Positions 8,309-17,076 of a DNA stretch of 64,000 bases are shown here, piece after piece. A model generated the notes under the pieces. It ran no database searches, was not told the origin of the DNA, and saw nothing but the letters and a program-made list of their open reading frames with translations. The stretch's first letter is position 1; every line of letters begins with the position of its first letter. The DNA lies in assembly GCA_947475995.1 (NCBI GenBank), contig CANJNI010000016.1, positions 1 through 64,000 of the forward strand. Direction: 5' to 3'. The translations under genes and the position numbers were made by a program. This DNA comes from Beijerinckiaceae bacterium. Its GTDB lineage: Bacteria > Pseudomonadota > Alphaproteobacteria > Rhizobiales > Beijerinckiaceae.

Positions 8309-9643
8309 ATGACGGAAGCTGCTCCCAAAATTTCCTTCGTGTCGCTCGGCTGTCCGAAAGCGCTGGTCGATTCGGAACGCATCATCACGCGCCTGCGCGC
8401 AGAGGGTTACGAACTGACCCGTTCCCATGCGGGGGCGGATGCGGTGATCGTCAACACCTGCGGCTTTCTCGACAGCGCCAAGCAGGAATCGCTCGCCGCA
8501 ATCGGGAGCGCCCTGAAGGAAAACGGCAAGGTCATCGTGACCGGCTGCATGGGAGCCGAGCGCGAGGATATCGACGCAGCTTTCCCGGCTGCGCTGACGC
8601 CCAACCTTCTCGCCATCACCGGGCCGCAGGCCTACGAGAGCGTTCTGGACGCCGTCCACAAGGCGCTGCCCGCCCCGCATGACCCATTCGTGGATCTGGT
8701 GCCCCCCCAGGGCGTCAAGCTGACGCCGCGCCACTATGCGTATCTGAAGATTTCCGAGGGCTGCAACAACCGCTGCTCCTTCTGCATCATCCCGAAGCTG
8801 CGCGGCGATCTTGTCTCCCGCCCGGCCGGGGAGGTTCTGCGCGAGGCCGAAAAGCTCCTGAAGGCCGGAGTGAAGGAACTGCTGGTCATCTCGCAGGACA
8901 CTTCAGCCTACGGGGTGGACGTGAAATACGCCGAAAGCGCCTTCGGCGACCGGCAAGTGCGGACCAAATTCCTCGACCTTGCGCGGGAGCTGGGCGATCT
9001 CGGCGCCTGGGTGCGCCTGCATTACGTCTATCCCTATCCGCATGTGGACGATGTGATCGAGCTGATGAGCGCCGGAAAGGTGCTGCCCTACCTCGACATT
9101 CCGTTCCAGCACGCCAGCCCCTCGGTGCTGAAGGCGATGAAGCGTCCCGGCAATCAGGAAAAGACGCTCGACCGCGTGAAAGCCTGGCGGCAGGCCTGCC
9201 CGGACCTCGCGATCCGCTCCACCTTCATTGTCGGCTTCCCGGGTGAGACCGAGGAAGATTTCGAAATGCTGCTCGACTGGCTGACCGAGGCCAAGCTCGA
9301 CCGCGTCGGGGCCTTCAAGTACGAGCCGGTAAGGGGCGCGGTCGCCAACGATCTCGGCCTGCCGCTCGTGCCGGACGAGGTGAAGGAATCGCGCTACCGG
9401 CGCTTCATGGAGCGGCAGCAAGGAATCAGCGCCAGAATCCTGAAGGGCAAGATCGGCAAGCGCCTGCCGGTCATCATCGACGAGGCCGGCCCGACGGTCG
9501 CGAAAGGCCGCACGAAAGCCGATGCGCCGGAGATCGACGGGGCGGTGCATGTCTTCAGCCGCCGTCCACTGCGGGTCGGAGAGATCGTGACGGTCAAGAT
9601 CGAAAAGGCCGACGCCTACGACATCCACGGCGTGGCTGTATAG
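8309..9643 (+). CDS. rimO: Ribosomal protein S12 methylthiotransferase
   Basis: 444 residues, the normal RimO length. It adds a methylthio group to a conserved aspartate of S12 using radical SAM chemistry and two 4Fe-4S clusters. Visible parts: the UPF0004 domain starting [15 protein letters not shown] with cysteines at NTCGF and TGCMG, the radical-SAM triad in [14 protein letters not shown] (about residue 150), and a C-terminal TRAM domain. The text [12 protein letters not shown] separates RimO from the tRNA enzyme MiaB. Cytoplasmic and monocistronic here. Confidence 0.96.
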   Translation: MTEAAPKISFVSLGCPKALVDSERIITRLRAEGYELTRSHAGADAVIVNTCGFLDSAKQESLAAIGSALKENGKVIVTGCMGAEREDIDAAFPAALTPNLLAITGPQAYESVLDAVHKALPAPHDPFVDLVPPQGVKLTPRHYAYLKISEGCNNRCSFCIIPKLRGDLVSRPAGEVLREAEKLLKAGVKELLVISQDTSAYGVDVKYAESAFGDRQVRTKFLDLARELGDLGAWVRLHYVYPYPHVDDVIELMSAGKVLPYLDIPFQHASPSVLKAMKRPGNQEKTLDRVKAWRQACPDLAIRSTFIVGFPGETEEDFEMLLDWLTEAKLDRVGAFKYEPVRGAVANDLGLPLVPDEVKESRYRRFMERQQGISARILKGKIGKRLPVIIDEAGPTVAKGRTKADAPEIDGAVHVFSRRPLRVGEIVTVKIEKADAYDIHGVAV

Positions 9644-9710
9644 AATATTTGCCTGATGTCTCATGGGCTTGCGGGCGAAAACTCGCGCCAAGAATCATGA
9701 CCTGAAAAGA

Positions 9711-9743
9711 AAGGAGCCCGGCGGGAACGAGTCCGGGCCGGGC
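9711..9743 (-). terminator. Probable terminator for the quinone-oxidoreductase gene
   Basis: GCCCGGC (9716-9722) and GCCGGGC (9737-9743) form a stem that can extend inward through GGA/TCC. Read on the minus strand it is followed by TCCTTTCTTTTC. It is 139 bp beyond the stop of the minus-strand gene. The remaining 9644-9881 sequence holds no supported gene. Confidence 0.5.
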
Positions 9744-9881
9744 TTACTAAGTCGGTTGCGGTCATGATGCGAGGAGGGAGGAACCTCGGTACCGCAACTG
9801 AAATATGATATATTCGAGACCTAACGATTCCGCCAGCGCCAAGTTTGTTCGGCAACCGCGACAATTGCGCGCAGTCCCATA

Positions 9882-10853
9882 TTATGGGATCAGGATCGAC
9901 GACCCGGTCGTCGCTCGGCTTTCCAGAGCCCGGTGAGCATCCGCGACTTTTTCGAGCGGGAAGCGGGCATGGACCGGCACCTTCACCACGCCGGATGACA
10001 CGACCCGGAACAGGTCGCGCGCCATTTTCGCAAGATTGCCGGGTTGCGCCGTGTAGGTGAACAGCGTCGGCCGCGTGGCGAAAAGCGAGCCCTTCTGGCT
10101 GAGCAGGCCCAGATTGAACGCATCGACAGGGCCCGAGGCATTGCCGTAGGAGACGAACATTCCGAGCGGCTTCAGGCAATCGAGCGAGCCCGGAAAGGTG
10201 ACCTTGCCGACGCCGTCATAGACGACATCGCAAAGTTTGCCCTTGGTGATCTCCTTGACCCGTTCGACGAAATTCTCGCTCCGGTAGAGGATGACGTGTT
10301 TCGCGCCGTTCTTCTTCGCCAGCTTCGCCTTGTCGGCCGAGCCGACCGTGGCGATCACGGTCGCGCCCAGCGCCTTCGCCCATTGGCAGGCGATGAGGCC
10401 CACACCGCCCGCCCCGGCATGGATCAGGATCGTATGGCCCTTCTTCACCCGAAATGTCTGCCGGAGCAGATACTGCGCGGTCAGCCCCTTGAGCATCATG
10501 GCGGCGGCTTGCTCGTAAGAAATTGACTTTGGTAATTTAACCAACAGGTTGGCGTGTATATTTCGCACTTCACTGTAAGCGCCCGGAGTAGCCGCATAGG
10601 CGACCCGGTCCCCGACCTTGAACCCTGACACGCCTTTCCCGAGCGCGATGATCTGGCCCGCGCCCTCGTTTCCGAGCGTGAAGGGCAAGGGGGCCGGATA
10701 GAGGCCCGAGCGGAAGTAGGTGTCGATGTAATTGAGCCCGATGGCGTGGTGGCGAATCTGGACCTCGCCCGCACCCGGCGCCGGAACATCCACATCGTCC
10801 AGTTGCATCGCCTCCGGGCCGCCCGGTTGATGGATGCGAATTGCTTTCGTCAT
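9882..10853 (-). CDS. NADPH:quinone oxidoreductase, zinc-free MDR family
   Basis: 323 residues of the quinone-oxidoreductase branch of the medium-chain dehydrogenase/reductase superfamily. The catalytic-domain entry is HHAIGLNYIDTYFRSGLYP and LPFTLGNEGAG; the Rossmann nucleotide-binding motif is HAGAGGVG at about residue 146. The cysteine ligands of zinc alcohol dehydrogenases are missing, as expected for Qor. It reduces quinones one electron at a time with NADPH in the cytoplasm. It appears monocistronic. Confidence 0.92.
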   Translation of the reverse strand: MTKAIRIHQPGGPEAMQLDDVDVPAPGAGEVQIRHHAIGLNYIDTYFRSGLYPAPLPFTLGNEGAGQIIALGKGVSGFKVGDRVAYAATPGAYSEVRNIHANLLVKLPKSISYEQAAAMMLKGLTAQYLLRQTFRVKKGHTILIHAGAGGVGLIACQWAKALGATVIATVGSADKAKLAKKNGAKHVILYRSENFVERVKEITKGKLCDVVYDGVGKVTFPGSLDCLKPLGMFVSYGNASGPVDAFNLGLLSQKGSLFATRPTLFTYTAQPGNLAKMARDLFRVVSSGVVKVPVHARFPLEKVADAHRALESRATTGSSILIP

Positions 10854-10908
10854 TGCCGCCTCCCAAATGGTACGATCATTCTAGGCTGAGCCATTCAGGC
10901 TGCAAGCC

Positions 10909-11619
10909 TCAGGCGGCAGGGCCGCGAAAGGCTCGCCTGACCGTCAGGAACAGGAACCAGCCAGCCGAGACCAGCAGCAAGCCCCGCGCCCAGTCGTTCG
11001 GCCGGAACCCGCCGAGCACGACAGCTGCGGCTCCGATGAGCCAGGCGGCCGTCGCAATCAGGGTCGGGATCCGCCATTCCGTCACGCGGAGCGGATGCAC
11101 GAAGGCGATGGGGGCGAACAGCAGGATGGCGAACATGGCCAGCACAATGGCATTCACGATTGGCGGCAGGGGGAAGCAGAAGAGGTAGAGAGCCACGACG
11201 TTCCAGAGGGACGGAAAGCCCCGGAACCAATGGTCCTGCGTCTTCATGTGGCCGTCGGCGAAATAAAGCGCCGAGGCAGCGGCGATCACGCCGCACATGG
11301 GGGCCGCGACTCCATCGGGCAGCAAGCTGGCCTGCCAGACCGCCATCAAAGGGACGATCACATAGGTCAGGAAATCCACGACCAGATCGAGCGCCGCTCC
11401 GTTCCAGCGGGGCGCATACCGGCCGACATCCAGGCTGCGGGCGAGCGTGCCGTCGACAGCGTCGATTATCAGCGCCACGCCCAGCCAGCCGAACGCCGGC
11501 GCCAGAAAGCCGTTGATGATCTCCACCAGCGCCATCACGCCGCAAAAGGCCCCGGCGGCGGTGATGAAATGAACCGACAGAGCGGGCAGCCAGCGAGAAA
11601 CGTCGTTGTCGGGATCCAA
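10909..11619 (-). CDS. pcs: Phosphatidylcholine synthase
   Basis: About 236 residues with seven to eight membrane helices. It has the CDP-alcohol phosphotransferase signature DAVDGTLARS...NGAALDLVVD at about residues 50-80. This fits Pcs, which condenses CDP-diacylglycerol with choline in the inner membrane, through SVHFITAAGA, the LDLVVDFLTYVIVP segment, and the length (rhizobial Pcs is about 240). The TTG at 11619 is taken as start because AGGAGG sits 7 bases before it; a GTG at 11652 would add 11 residues without a good ribosome site. It links to the CdsA product made in the same window. Confidence 0.88.
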   Translation of the reverse strand: MDPDNDVSRWLPALSVHFITAAGAFCGVMALVEIINGFLAPAFGWLGVALIIDAVDGTLARSLDVGRYAPRWNGAALDLVVDFLTYVIVPLMAVWQASLLPDGVAAPMCGVIAAASALYFADGHMKTQDHWFRGFPSLWNVVALYLFCFPLPPIVNAIVLAMFAILLFAPIAFVHPLRVTEWRIPTLIATAAWLIGAAAVVLGGFRPNDWARGLLLVSAGWFLFLTVRRAFRGPAA

Positions 11620-11725
11620 GGGTTCGCCTCCTGAGCGCGCGGAATTCAGCACGTCTGGCGAGCAGCGGCAATTGGCTTCACAGGCGCGCCTCGCCTCAGG
11701 CTCCGCCCTGCCCTAAAATGACTGT

Positions 11726-12943
11726 ATGAGCGAAGATAGCGACATCCTGATCGTCGGCGCCGGCGCGGCGGGCCTCAGCGCAGGAATCGCGCTTGCGCAA
11801 GCAGGCCGGCGCGTCACCGTCGCAGGCGAACTCGATCTGCGGCAGACGGCGCGCACGGTCGCGCTGTTCGAGGCCTCGCTCGCCTTCTACGAATCGACCG
11901 GGCTGCTCGACTCCATCGCGGCGGAGAGCGCTCCGCTCGAAGTCATGCGGATCGTGGACGATACCGGCTCGCTCTTCCGGCTGCCGCAGCGCGATTTCCG
12001 GGCGCGCGAAATCGGCCTCGACCAGTTCGGCTACAATATAGAAAACCGCGATCTGGTGCGCCTGCTGGCGGACGCTGCCCGCAGGACCCCGGGCCTGACC
12101 CTGCTCGAAGAGCGGCTGGCGGATTTCTCCTTCGCCGAAAAGGCAGCCACGGCCAGGACCGTTTCGGGCGAAACAGTCAGCGCCGCCCTGATGGTGGCGG
12201 CGGATGGGAAACGCTCGGCAGTCCGGGCGTCGGGGGGGATTCCGGTCGCCGAGACGCCCTATCCGCAGACGGCCCTCACGGCCATTCTGGCCCACAGTCG
12301 TCCGCATCGCGAAGTTTCGACCGAATTCCACACCCGCACCGGGCCCTTCACCCTGGTGCCTCTTCCGCCTCACGATGGCGACGAACATCGCTCCAGCCTC
12401 GTCTGGATGACCACCCATGCCGAGGCGGAACGGCTTGGGGCCTTGCCGCCGCAGGAACTCGCCCGGATTGTCGAGCGGCAGGCGCATTCCATGCTCGGCA
12501 AGATGCGGCTCATCGGTCCTTGCGGGACGTTCCCGATGGTGCTGATGAAGGCGGAACGCCTGACCGGAACCCGTCTGGCGCTGATCGGCGACGCGGCTCA
12601 CGCCTTCCCGCCCATCGGCGCGCAGGGACTCAATCTCGGCCTGCGGGATGTGGGGCATCTGGTGGAGGCCGTGCGAGGGGCGACCGATCCGGGCGCGCCC
12701 GACATTCTTCGCGACTATGAGGCGCGCCGCGCCACCGACATCCGCCTGCGCACCGCCGGAGTCGATCTGCTCAACCGATCGCTGCTTGCGCCATTCCTGC
12801 CGGTGGATTTCCTGCGGGGCGCGGGATTGCTGGCGCTGTCCGGCTTCGGGCCGCTGCGCCGCGCCATCATGCGCGAAGGCGTGTCGCCTGCCGGACGGAC
12901 CCCGGCGATGATGCGGCGCGATCAGCGCCCGAACAGGTCGTAG
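11726..12943 (+). CDS. UbiH/COQ6-family FAD-dependent monooxygenase
   Basis: 405 residues. An N-terminal FAD dinucleotide-binding motif (ILIVGAGAAGLSAGIALAQAG) and the second FAD motif GDAAHAFPPIGAQGLNLGLRD at about residue 290 identify a ubiquinone-biosynthesis hydroxylase of the UbiH/UbiF/UbiL group, membrane-associated. The position hydroxylated cannot be decided from sequence. Its last 22 bp overlap the convergent AEC transporter gene. It is divergent from pcs with about 100 bp between. Confidence 0.87.
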   Translation: MSEDSDILIVGAGAAGLSAGIALAQAGRRVTVAGELDLRQTARTVALFEASLAFYESTGLLDSIAAESAPLEVMRIVDDTGSLFRLPQRDFRAREIGLDQFGYNIENRDLVRLLADAARRTPGLTLLEERLADFSFAEKAATARTVSGETVSAALMVAADGKRSAVRASGGIPVAETPYPQTALTAILAHSRPHREVSTEFHTRTGPFTLVPLPPHDGDEHRSSLVWMTTHAEAERLGALPPQELARIVERQAHSMLGKMRLIGPCGTFPMVLMKAERLTGTRLALIGDAAHAFPPIGAQGLNLGLRDVGHLVEAVRGATDPGAPDILRDYEARRATDIRLRTAGVDLLNRSLLAPFLPVDFLRGAGLLALSGFGPLRRAIMREGVSPAGRTPAMMRRDQRPNRS

Positions 12944-13962
12944 GAGATCGCCCCGGCGGCAATGAAATAGAGCCAGGCGGTCACGGTGACGACCGACGCG
13001 ACCGTTCCGGCCAGCACGAGCTGCGACGAGCGCTCCACATAGGTCTGGTACTGGGTGGCGATGACGAACACGCTGAGCGCAGGCGGCAGCGAAGCCATCA
13101 GGACCGCCGAAAATGTCCAGACGCGGCCGAAATCCCAGAAGGCGGACAAAAGCACCCAGACCATCACCGGATGCGCGACCAGCTTGAGAGCCAGCAGCAA
13201 AGGCATCTCCGACTCGATCTTCCGCAGCGGGCGCTGCGCCACCGTCACGCCCATCACGAAAAGCGCGCAGGGCGCTGCTGCGCCTTGCAGCAGGCCCAGC
13301 AGCTTGGCGATTGGCACGGGAGGCGGCATTTGCAGCGCCGCAGCCACAAAGCCAGCCGCCGTGGCGATGTTGAACGGATGCGTGACGACGCGCCAGACGA
13401 TGAGACGCACCGTGTCGAAGAGGCTGCCCTTCCGGGCGCCCGCCACGCCCATCAGCAAGGGCACGACCGTGAAGAAGAACAGGCTGTCGAAGACGAAGAT
13501 CAGCGCCACCGGCACCGCCGATTCCGGGCCCATGGCCACGAGCGTCAATCCGGGACCCATATAGCCGACATTCGCATAGGCCCCGCCTGTCGCCTGTATG
13601 GCGGAGGTCGCAAGGTCGCGGGTTCGGCGGAGGGATGTGGCGAGCGCGATCAGAAAGATGAGCGCGGTGCTGGAGAGAGTCAGCAGCACGAAGCGTCCGT
13701 TCGCCAGCTGCCCTATGGGGGTGGCGGCGATGATGTTGAAGAAAAGCGCCGGCAAGGCGATGTAAATGACAAACGTCTGCATCCACGCGAGTCCGCTCTC
13801 GGGGATGTCCGTCAGCTTGCCCGCCACATAGCCGAGCAGGATCAGTCCGAAGAACGGCAGCGCGAGGTCCAGCACCTGCCGCAGCGCCGGGAACAGCGCC
13901 CCGACGGCCAGCAATGCAGCGAAAGCCCCGACGGGCGCCGCGAGAGGCGCGAACCTGCGCAT
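12922..13962 (-). CDS. AEC (auxin efflux carrier) family transporter
   Basis: 346 residues with about ten membrane helices in two repeats; LPFFGLILLGYVAGKLTDIP opens the conserved part and GGAYANVGYMGPGL is the unwound-helix region. AEC proteins carry small organic acids, including malonate, malate or auxin-like molecules. The N-terminus has roughly 30 residues more than usual, including an additional hydrophobic stretch; an internal GTG near the conserved VLDLALPFFG start is an alternative. It overlaps the convergent UbiH-like gene by 22 bp. Confidence 0.85.
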   Translation of the reverse strand: MRRFAPLAAPVGAFAALLAVGALFPALRQVLDLALPFFGLILLGYVAGKLTDIPESGLAWMQTFVIYIALPALFFNIIAATPIGQLANGRFVLLTLSSTALIFLIALATSLRRTRDLATSAIQATGGAYANVGYMGPGLTLVAMGPESAVPVALIFVFDSLFFFTVVPLLMGVAGARKGSLFDTVRLIVWRVVTHPFNIATAAGFVAAALQMPPPVPIAKLLGLLQGAAAPCALFVMGVTVAQRPLRKIESEMPLLLALKLVAHPVMVWVLLSAFWDFGRVWTFSAVLMASLPPALSVFVIATQYQTYVERSSQLVLAGTVASVVTVTAWLYFIAAGAISYDLFGR

Positions 13963-14106
13963 GGATCGCCGGCCTCCGGTAAGGTTTGGCTGCGGGGAGC
14001 AGCAATCGCGGCGCGGGACGGTTAGGCGGGGCGTCCGGGCAAGTCAACGGCTGCGGACACATGGCTCGCATTCACCCGATGCCCTTACGTATTTGCCGCA
14101 TGCTGA

Positions 14107-14124
14107 CTGTCGTGCCTCTGTCAC
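14107..14124 (+). promoter_or_regulatory. PHO box (PhoB site) upstream of the CHAD gene
   Basis: CTGTCGT GCCT CTGTCAC: two 7-bp half-sites exactly 11 bp apart, close to the E. coli PHO consensus CTGTCAT-N4-CTGTCAC, in the same orientation as the gene and 44 bp before its GTG start. This spacing leaves room for a -10 element and a short leader. Phosphate-starvation control of a polyphosphate-binding-family gene is biologically consistent. Confidence 0.6.
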
Positions 14125-14168
14125 AAAATAGGCGCAAGCACCGAACGTTCTCATGAAGAGTCAGACCC

Positions 14169-15005
14169 GTGAAACGGACAGCGAGCAGTCTCGGTGAAGC
14201 CTGGCAGATGCGCCTGATGGGCGTACTGGAGGAAATTGCGGCGATCGCGGCCAATGACTCTGAGAACGTGGACATCCGTGTTCATGAAATCCGGAAAGCA
14301 GCCAAGCACGGCCGGGCGGTCCTGAAACTTGCGCCGGACGGCCTTCGCGAGCAGGCGCGTCGCCAGCGGGAGACGTTGCGCGAAATGCGTCGTCTCTTCG
14401 GACCCGCCCGGGATGCGCGTGTGGATCTCCAATTGTTCGAACAGTTTTGCGGCAGCCGGAAGTCGGGAAGGCTCGCGGAGGCCGGACAGAAGATCGCGGC
14501 CATCTGCGCCGAACAGGAATCGAAGGTCCCGTCGATGCGGCGGCCCATGCGGGCCGCAGGCAGGATCGCGAAGGACATTCGCGACTGGGACCCCGGGACG
14601 CTTAAATCCGACGACATCATCGAGCGACTGGTCAAGGGCTACAGGAAAGCGCGCGATCTGCTGCCGACCGATGAATCAGCCATCGAGCACCTTCACGACT
14701 TCCGGTCCGCCGTGGTGGACTATCGCTACCAGATGCGGCTGATTGCAGGCCTTCGCGACAAGACAGCCGCACAACGGGAACGGCAGGCGCAGGAGCTTCG
14801 CGAGTCGCTGGGCGAATATCTCGATGTGGAAAGGCTCATCGGGCGTCTGCAAGAGTTCGACATTCCTGCCGACGAGATGAAGCAATTGCGCAAGGGTCAG
14901 CAGAAGCGGCTCAAGACCGCGCTGGCGGATGCAGCCCTGCTGTTCGATCCGAAGCCACGCCTCGTGCGTAAGGATCTGGAGGAAATTTCGGCGGGATGCG
15001 GCTAA
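14169..15005 (+). CDS. CHAD-domain protein (polyphosphate-binding family)
   Basis: 278 residues, nearly all one CHAD domain (conserved histidine alpha-helical domain). The first helix has VHEIRKAAKHGRAVLKL with the family His and basic residues, and the second half repeats it in LHDFRSAVVDYRYQMRL. The domain is very rich in Arg/Lys. CHAD proteins bind inorganic polyphosphate and target polyphosphate granules. There is no attached CYTH triphosphatase domain. The start is a GTG at 14169. A PHO box lies upstream, so induction during phosphate limitation is likely (inference). Confidence 0.85.
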   Translation: MKRTASSLGEAWQMRLMGVLEEIAAIAANDSENVDIRVHEIRKAAKHGRAVLKLAPDGLREQARRQRETLREMRRLFGPARDARVDLQLFEQFCGSRKSGRLAEAGQKIAAICAEQESKVPSMRRPMRAAGRIAKDIRDWDPGTLKSDDIIERLVKGYRKARDLLPTDESAIEHLHDFRSAVVDYRYQMRLIAGLRDKTAAQRERQAQELRESLGEYLDVERLIGRLQEFDIPADEMKQLRKGQQKRLKTALADAALLFDPKPRLVRKDLEEISAGCG

Positions 15006-15078
15006 ACGCCGGTTCTCCGGTGGTTTCCTCGCACCGCCTGTGCGGATACACTCAGGTGCATCGCAATCGGAGCCATTC

Positions 15079-15867
15079 GTGACCCGCTTCCTGACCACTG
15101 CCGCACTCGCCACACTTCTCGTCTCGCCCGCACTGGCGCAGGAACCTGCGGGGGACTGGATCGTCACGCTGCGCGGCAATGCGAAGGTGCAGCCCTCCTA
15201 CCCGGGCGCGAAGAGCTACGGGGTGATGGGCTTCCCGAGTCTTTCCTTCCGTCGCGCAACGACGCCGCAGCGCTTCACTGCGCCGGACGACAACATCAGT
15301 TTTGCGCTTTACGACGGCGGCTGGCTGAAGGCCGGCCCCTCGGCTCGGTTCATGGGCGCGCGGCGCGCCAAGGACCACCGCGAACTGACCGGCATCCATG
15401 ACGTGAACTGGACGCTTGAGCTTGGCGGTTTCGTCGAACTCTGGCCGATGGAAAAAATTCGCGGACGTCTGGACTTGCGGCAGGCTGTCAACGGACACAA
15501 TGGTTTCGTGGCGGACCTCGGCCTCGACTACGTCGAGACTGCCGGAGCGTGGACCTTCTCGATCGGCCCGCGCGTGAGCTACGGAGACCAGCGCTTCATG
15601 CGTTCGTGGTTCGGCGTCACGCCGGCGGAGGCTCTGGCGAACGGGCGCGCGACGGCGTTCAACGCCTCGTCGGGCGTGTCGTCGGTCGGCGGCACGGTGG
15701 GGGCGACCTACACGTTCAACCCGCAATGGCAGCTGACCGCCTATGCCCGCTACGATCATCTCACGGGTTCGGCTGCGCGCAGCCCGGTCGTGCGTATCCT
15801 CGGCTCGGAAAGTCAGGCGACGTTCGGCCTCAAGCTCGCCTACAGCTTCGGGGTGAAGGGCTTCTAG
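15079..15867 (+). CDS. MipA/OmpV-family outer-membrane protein
   Basis: About 262 residues. A signal peptide (TRFLTTAALATLLVSPALA) is followed by a barrel with the MipA pattern GNAKVQPSYPGAKSYGVMGFP and a C-terminal strand FGLKLAYSFGVKGF ending in phenylalanine, as expected for BAM-inserted proteins. MipA/OmpV proteins are outer-membrane barrels; E. coli MipA scaffolds murein synthases. GTG 15079 is chosen because it starts the signal peptide and has CGGAG 7 bp upstream. It overlaps the convergent MFS gene by four bases. Confidence 0.88.
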   Translation: MTRFLTTAALATLLVSPALAQEPAGDWIVTLRGNAKVQPSYPGAKSYGVMGFPSLSFRRATTPQRFTAPDDNISFALYDGGWLKAGPSARFMGARRAKDHRELTGIHDVNWTLELGGFVELWPMEKIRGRLDLRQAVNGHNGFVADLGLDYVETAGAWTFSIGPRVSYGDQRFMRSWFGVTPAEALANGRATAFNASSGVSSVGGTVGATYTFNPQWQLTAYARYDHLTGSAARSPVVRILGSESQATFGLKLAYSFGVKGF

Positions 15868-17072
15868 GCCTTTCGCCGGGGCGTTCCGCCGAGCGCGATC
15901 AGCAAGCCTCCCGAAAGCACCGCACATCCGGCGCCCGCCAGAAACGTCATCTGCGGGCCGCCTGCATCCCACAGGAATCCGGCGGCCGTACTGGCGATCA
16001 GCATGGCGACGCCCGAGACGAAATGATACGCGCCGAACGCCGTTCCGCGCAGATGCGCCGGGGCCGCATCCGCTACCATCGCGGAAAGCAGACCTTGCGT
16101 GAAGGCCATGTGCAGGCCCCATAGAACCACGCCCAACCCGATCATCGCCAGCGTGCCGCTGAAGGCCAGAACGATGTCGGCAGCGACCAGCAGAAGAAGG
16201 CCGAACAGGAGGATGTTTCGTCGGTCGAGACGGTCCGCGAGAATCCCGGCCGGATAGGCGGTGAGCGCGTAAACGATGTTCATGACGACCAGCACCAGCG
16301 GCGTCCATCCGATCGGGAGCCCCGCCTGCTGGGCGCGCAGGATCAGGAACGCCTCGCTGAAGCGCGCCAGCGTGAACACGAATGCGACAAGCACAAGCTT
16401 CCAGTAAGCGCCGCCGAGAAGTTTGGCGGATTCAACGCTCAATGGCCACCGGGGCGCTGCGCGAGGGGGCGCATCGGGTTCGCGCACCACGAAGGCGATC
16501 AACCCGAATGACAGAAAGCCCGGTACAACCGCGAACCAGAACACCAGCGCGAAATCGTCGCTGCTCGCCCACATCAGGGCGATCGCCAGCAAAGGCCCGA
16601 CGAAGGCGCCAATCGTATCGAGCGACTGGCGCAGCCCGAACGCCGTCCCGCGCAGATGCGAGGGAGTCACGTCGGTGATCAGCGCATCGCGCGGCGCCCC
16701 CCGGATGCCCTTGCCGATGCGATCCACGAACCGGGCGGCAACGATCAGTCCCACGGACGTCGCCAGCGGGAAAACGGGCTTCGTGAAGGCCGCAAGTCCA
16801 TAGCCCGCCGCCGCAAGCCATTTGCGCTTTCCGAACCAGTCGGACAGCGCGCCCGAACCGATCTTGACGATGGAGGCGGTCGCTTCCGCCATGCCTTCGA
16901 TGATTCCGACCGTACTCATCGACGCGCCGAGCACAGTGACCAGATAGACCGGCAGCAGCGCATGGATCATCTCGGAGGAGACATCCATAAGCATGGACAC
17001 AAAGCCGAGAATCCAGACCGCGCGGGGCACGTTCCGAACGGATGTTGCTTCGGGGACGGCTTTGGGTTCCAT
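15864..17072 (-). CDS. Major facilitator superfamily transporter
   Basis: 402 residues with twelve predicted helices. The loop between helices 2 and 3 has the MFS signature GALSDWFGKRKW, repeated in the second half as AGILADRLDRRN. A charged MDVSSEMIHALLPVYLV first helix resembles a subfamily of uncharacterised proteobacterial drug/solute exporters. It starts only 4 bp after the lpxB stop, so it is very likely co-transcribed with the lipid A genes. Substrate unknown. Confidence 0.87.
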   Translation of the reverse strand: MEPKAVPEATSVRNVPRAVWILGFVSMLMDVSSEMIHALLPVYLVTVLGASMSTVGIIEGMAEATASIVKIGSGALSDWFGKRKWLAAAGYGLAAFTKPVFPLATSVGLIVAARFVDRIGKGIRGAPRDALITDVTPSHLRGTAFGLRQSLDTIGAFVGPLLAIALMWASSDDFALVFWFAVVPGFLSFGLIAFVVREPDAPPRAAPRWPLSVESAKLLGGAYWKLVLVAFVFTLARFSEAFLILRAQQAGLPIGWTPLVLVVMNIVYALTAYPAGILADRLDRRNILLFGLLLLVAADIVLAFSGTLAMIGLGVVLWGLHMAFTQGLLSAMVADAAPAHLRGTAFGAYHFVSGVAMLIASTAAGFLWDAGGPQMTFLAGAGCAVLSGGLLIALGGTPRRKA

Positions 17073-17076
17073 GGGA

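Noticed and set aside
9661-9765. 34-codon minus-strand ORF in the rimO-qor gap
   Set aside because: No ribosome site (the upstream minus-strand sequence is CCTCC-rich, not GGAGG) and it contains the terminator-like hairpin.
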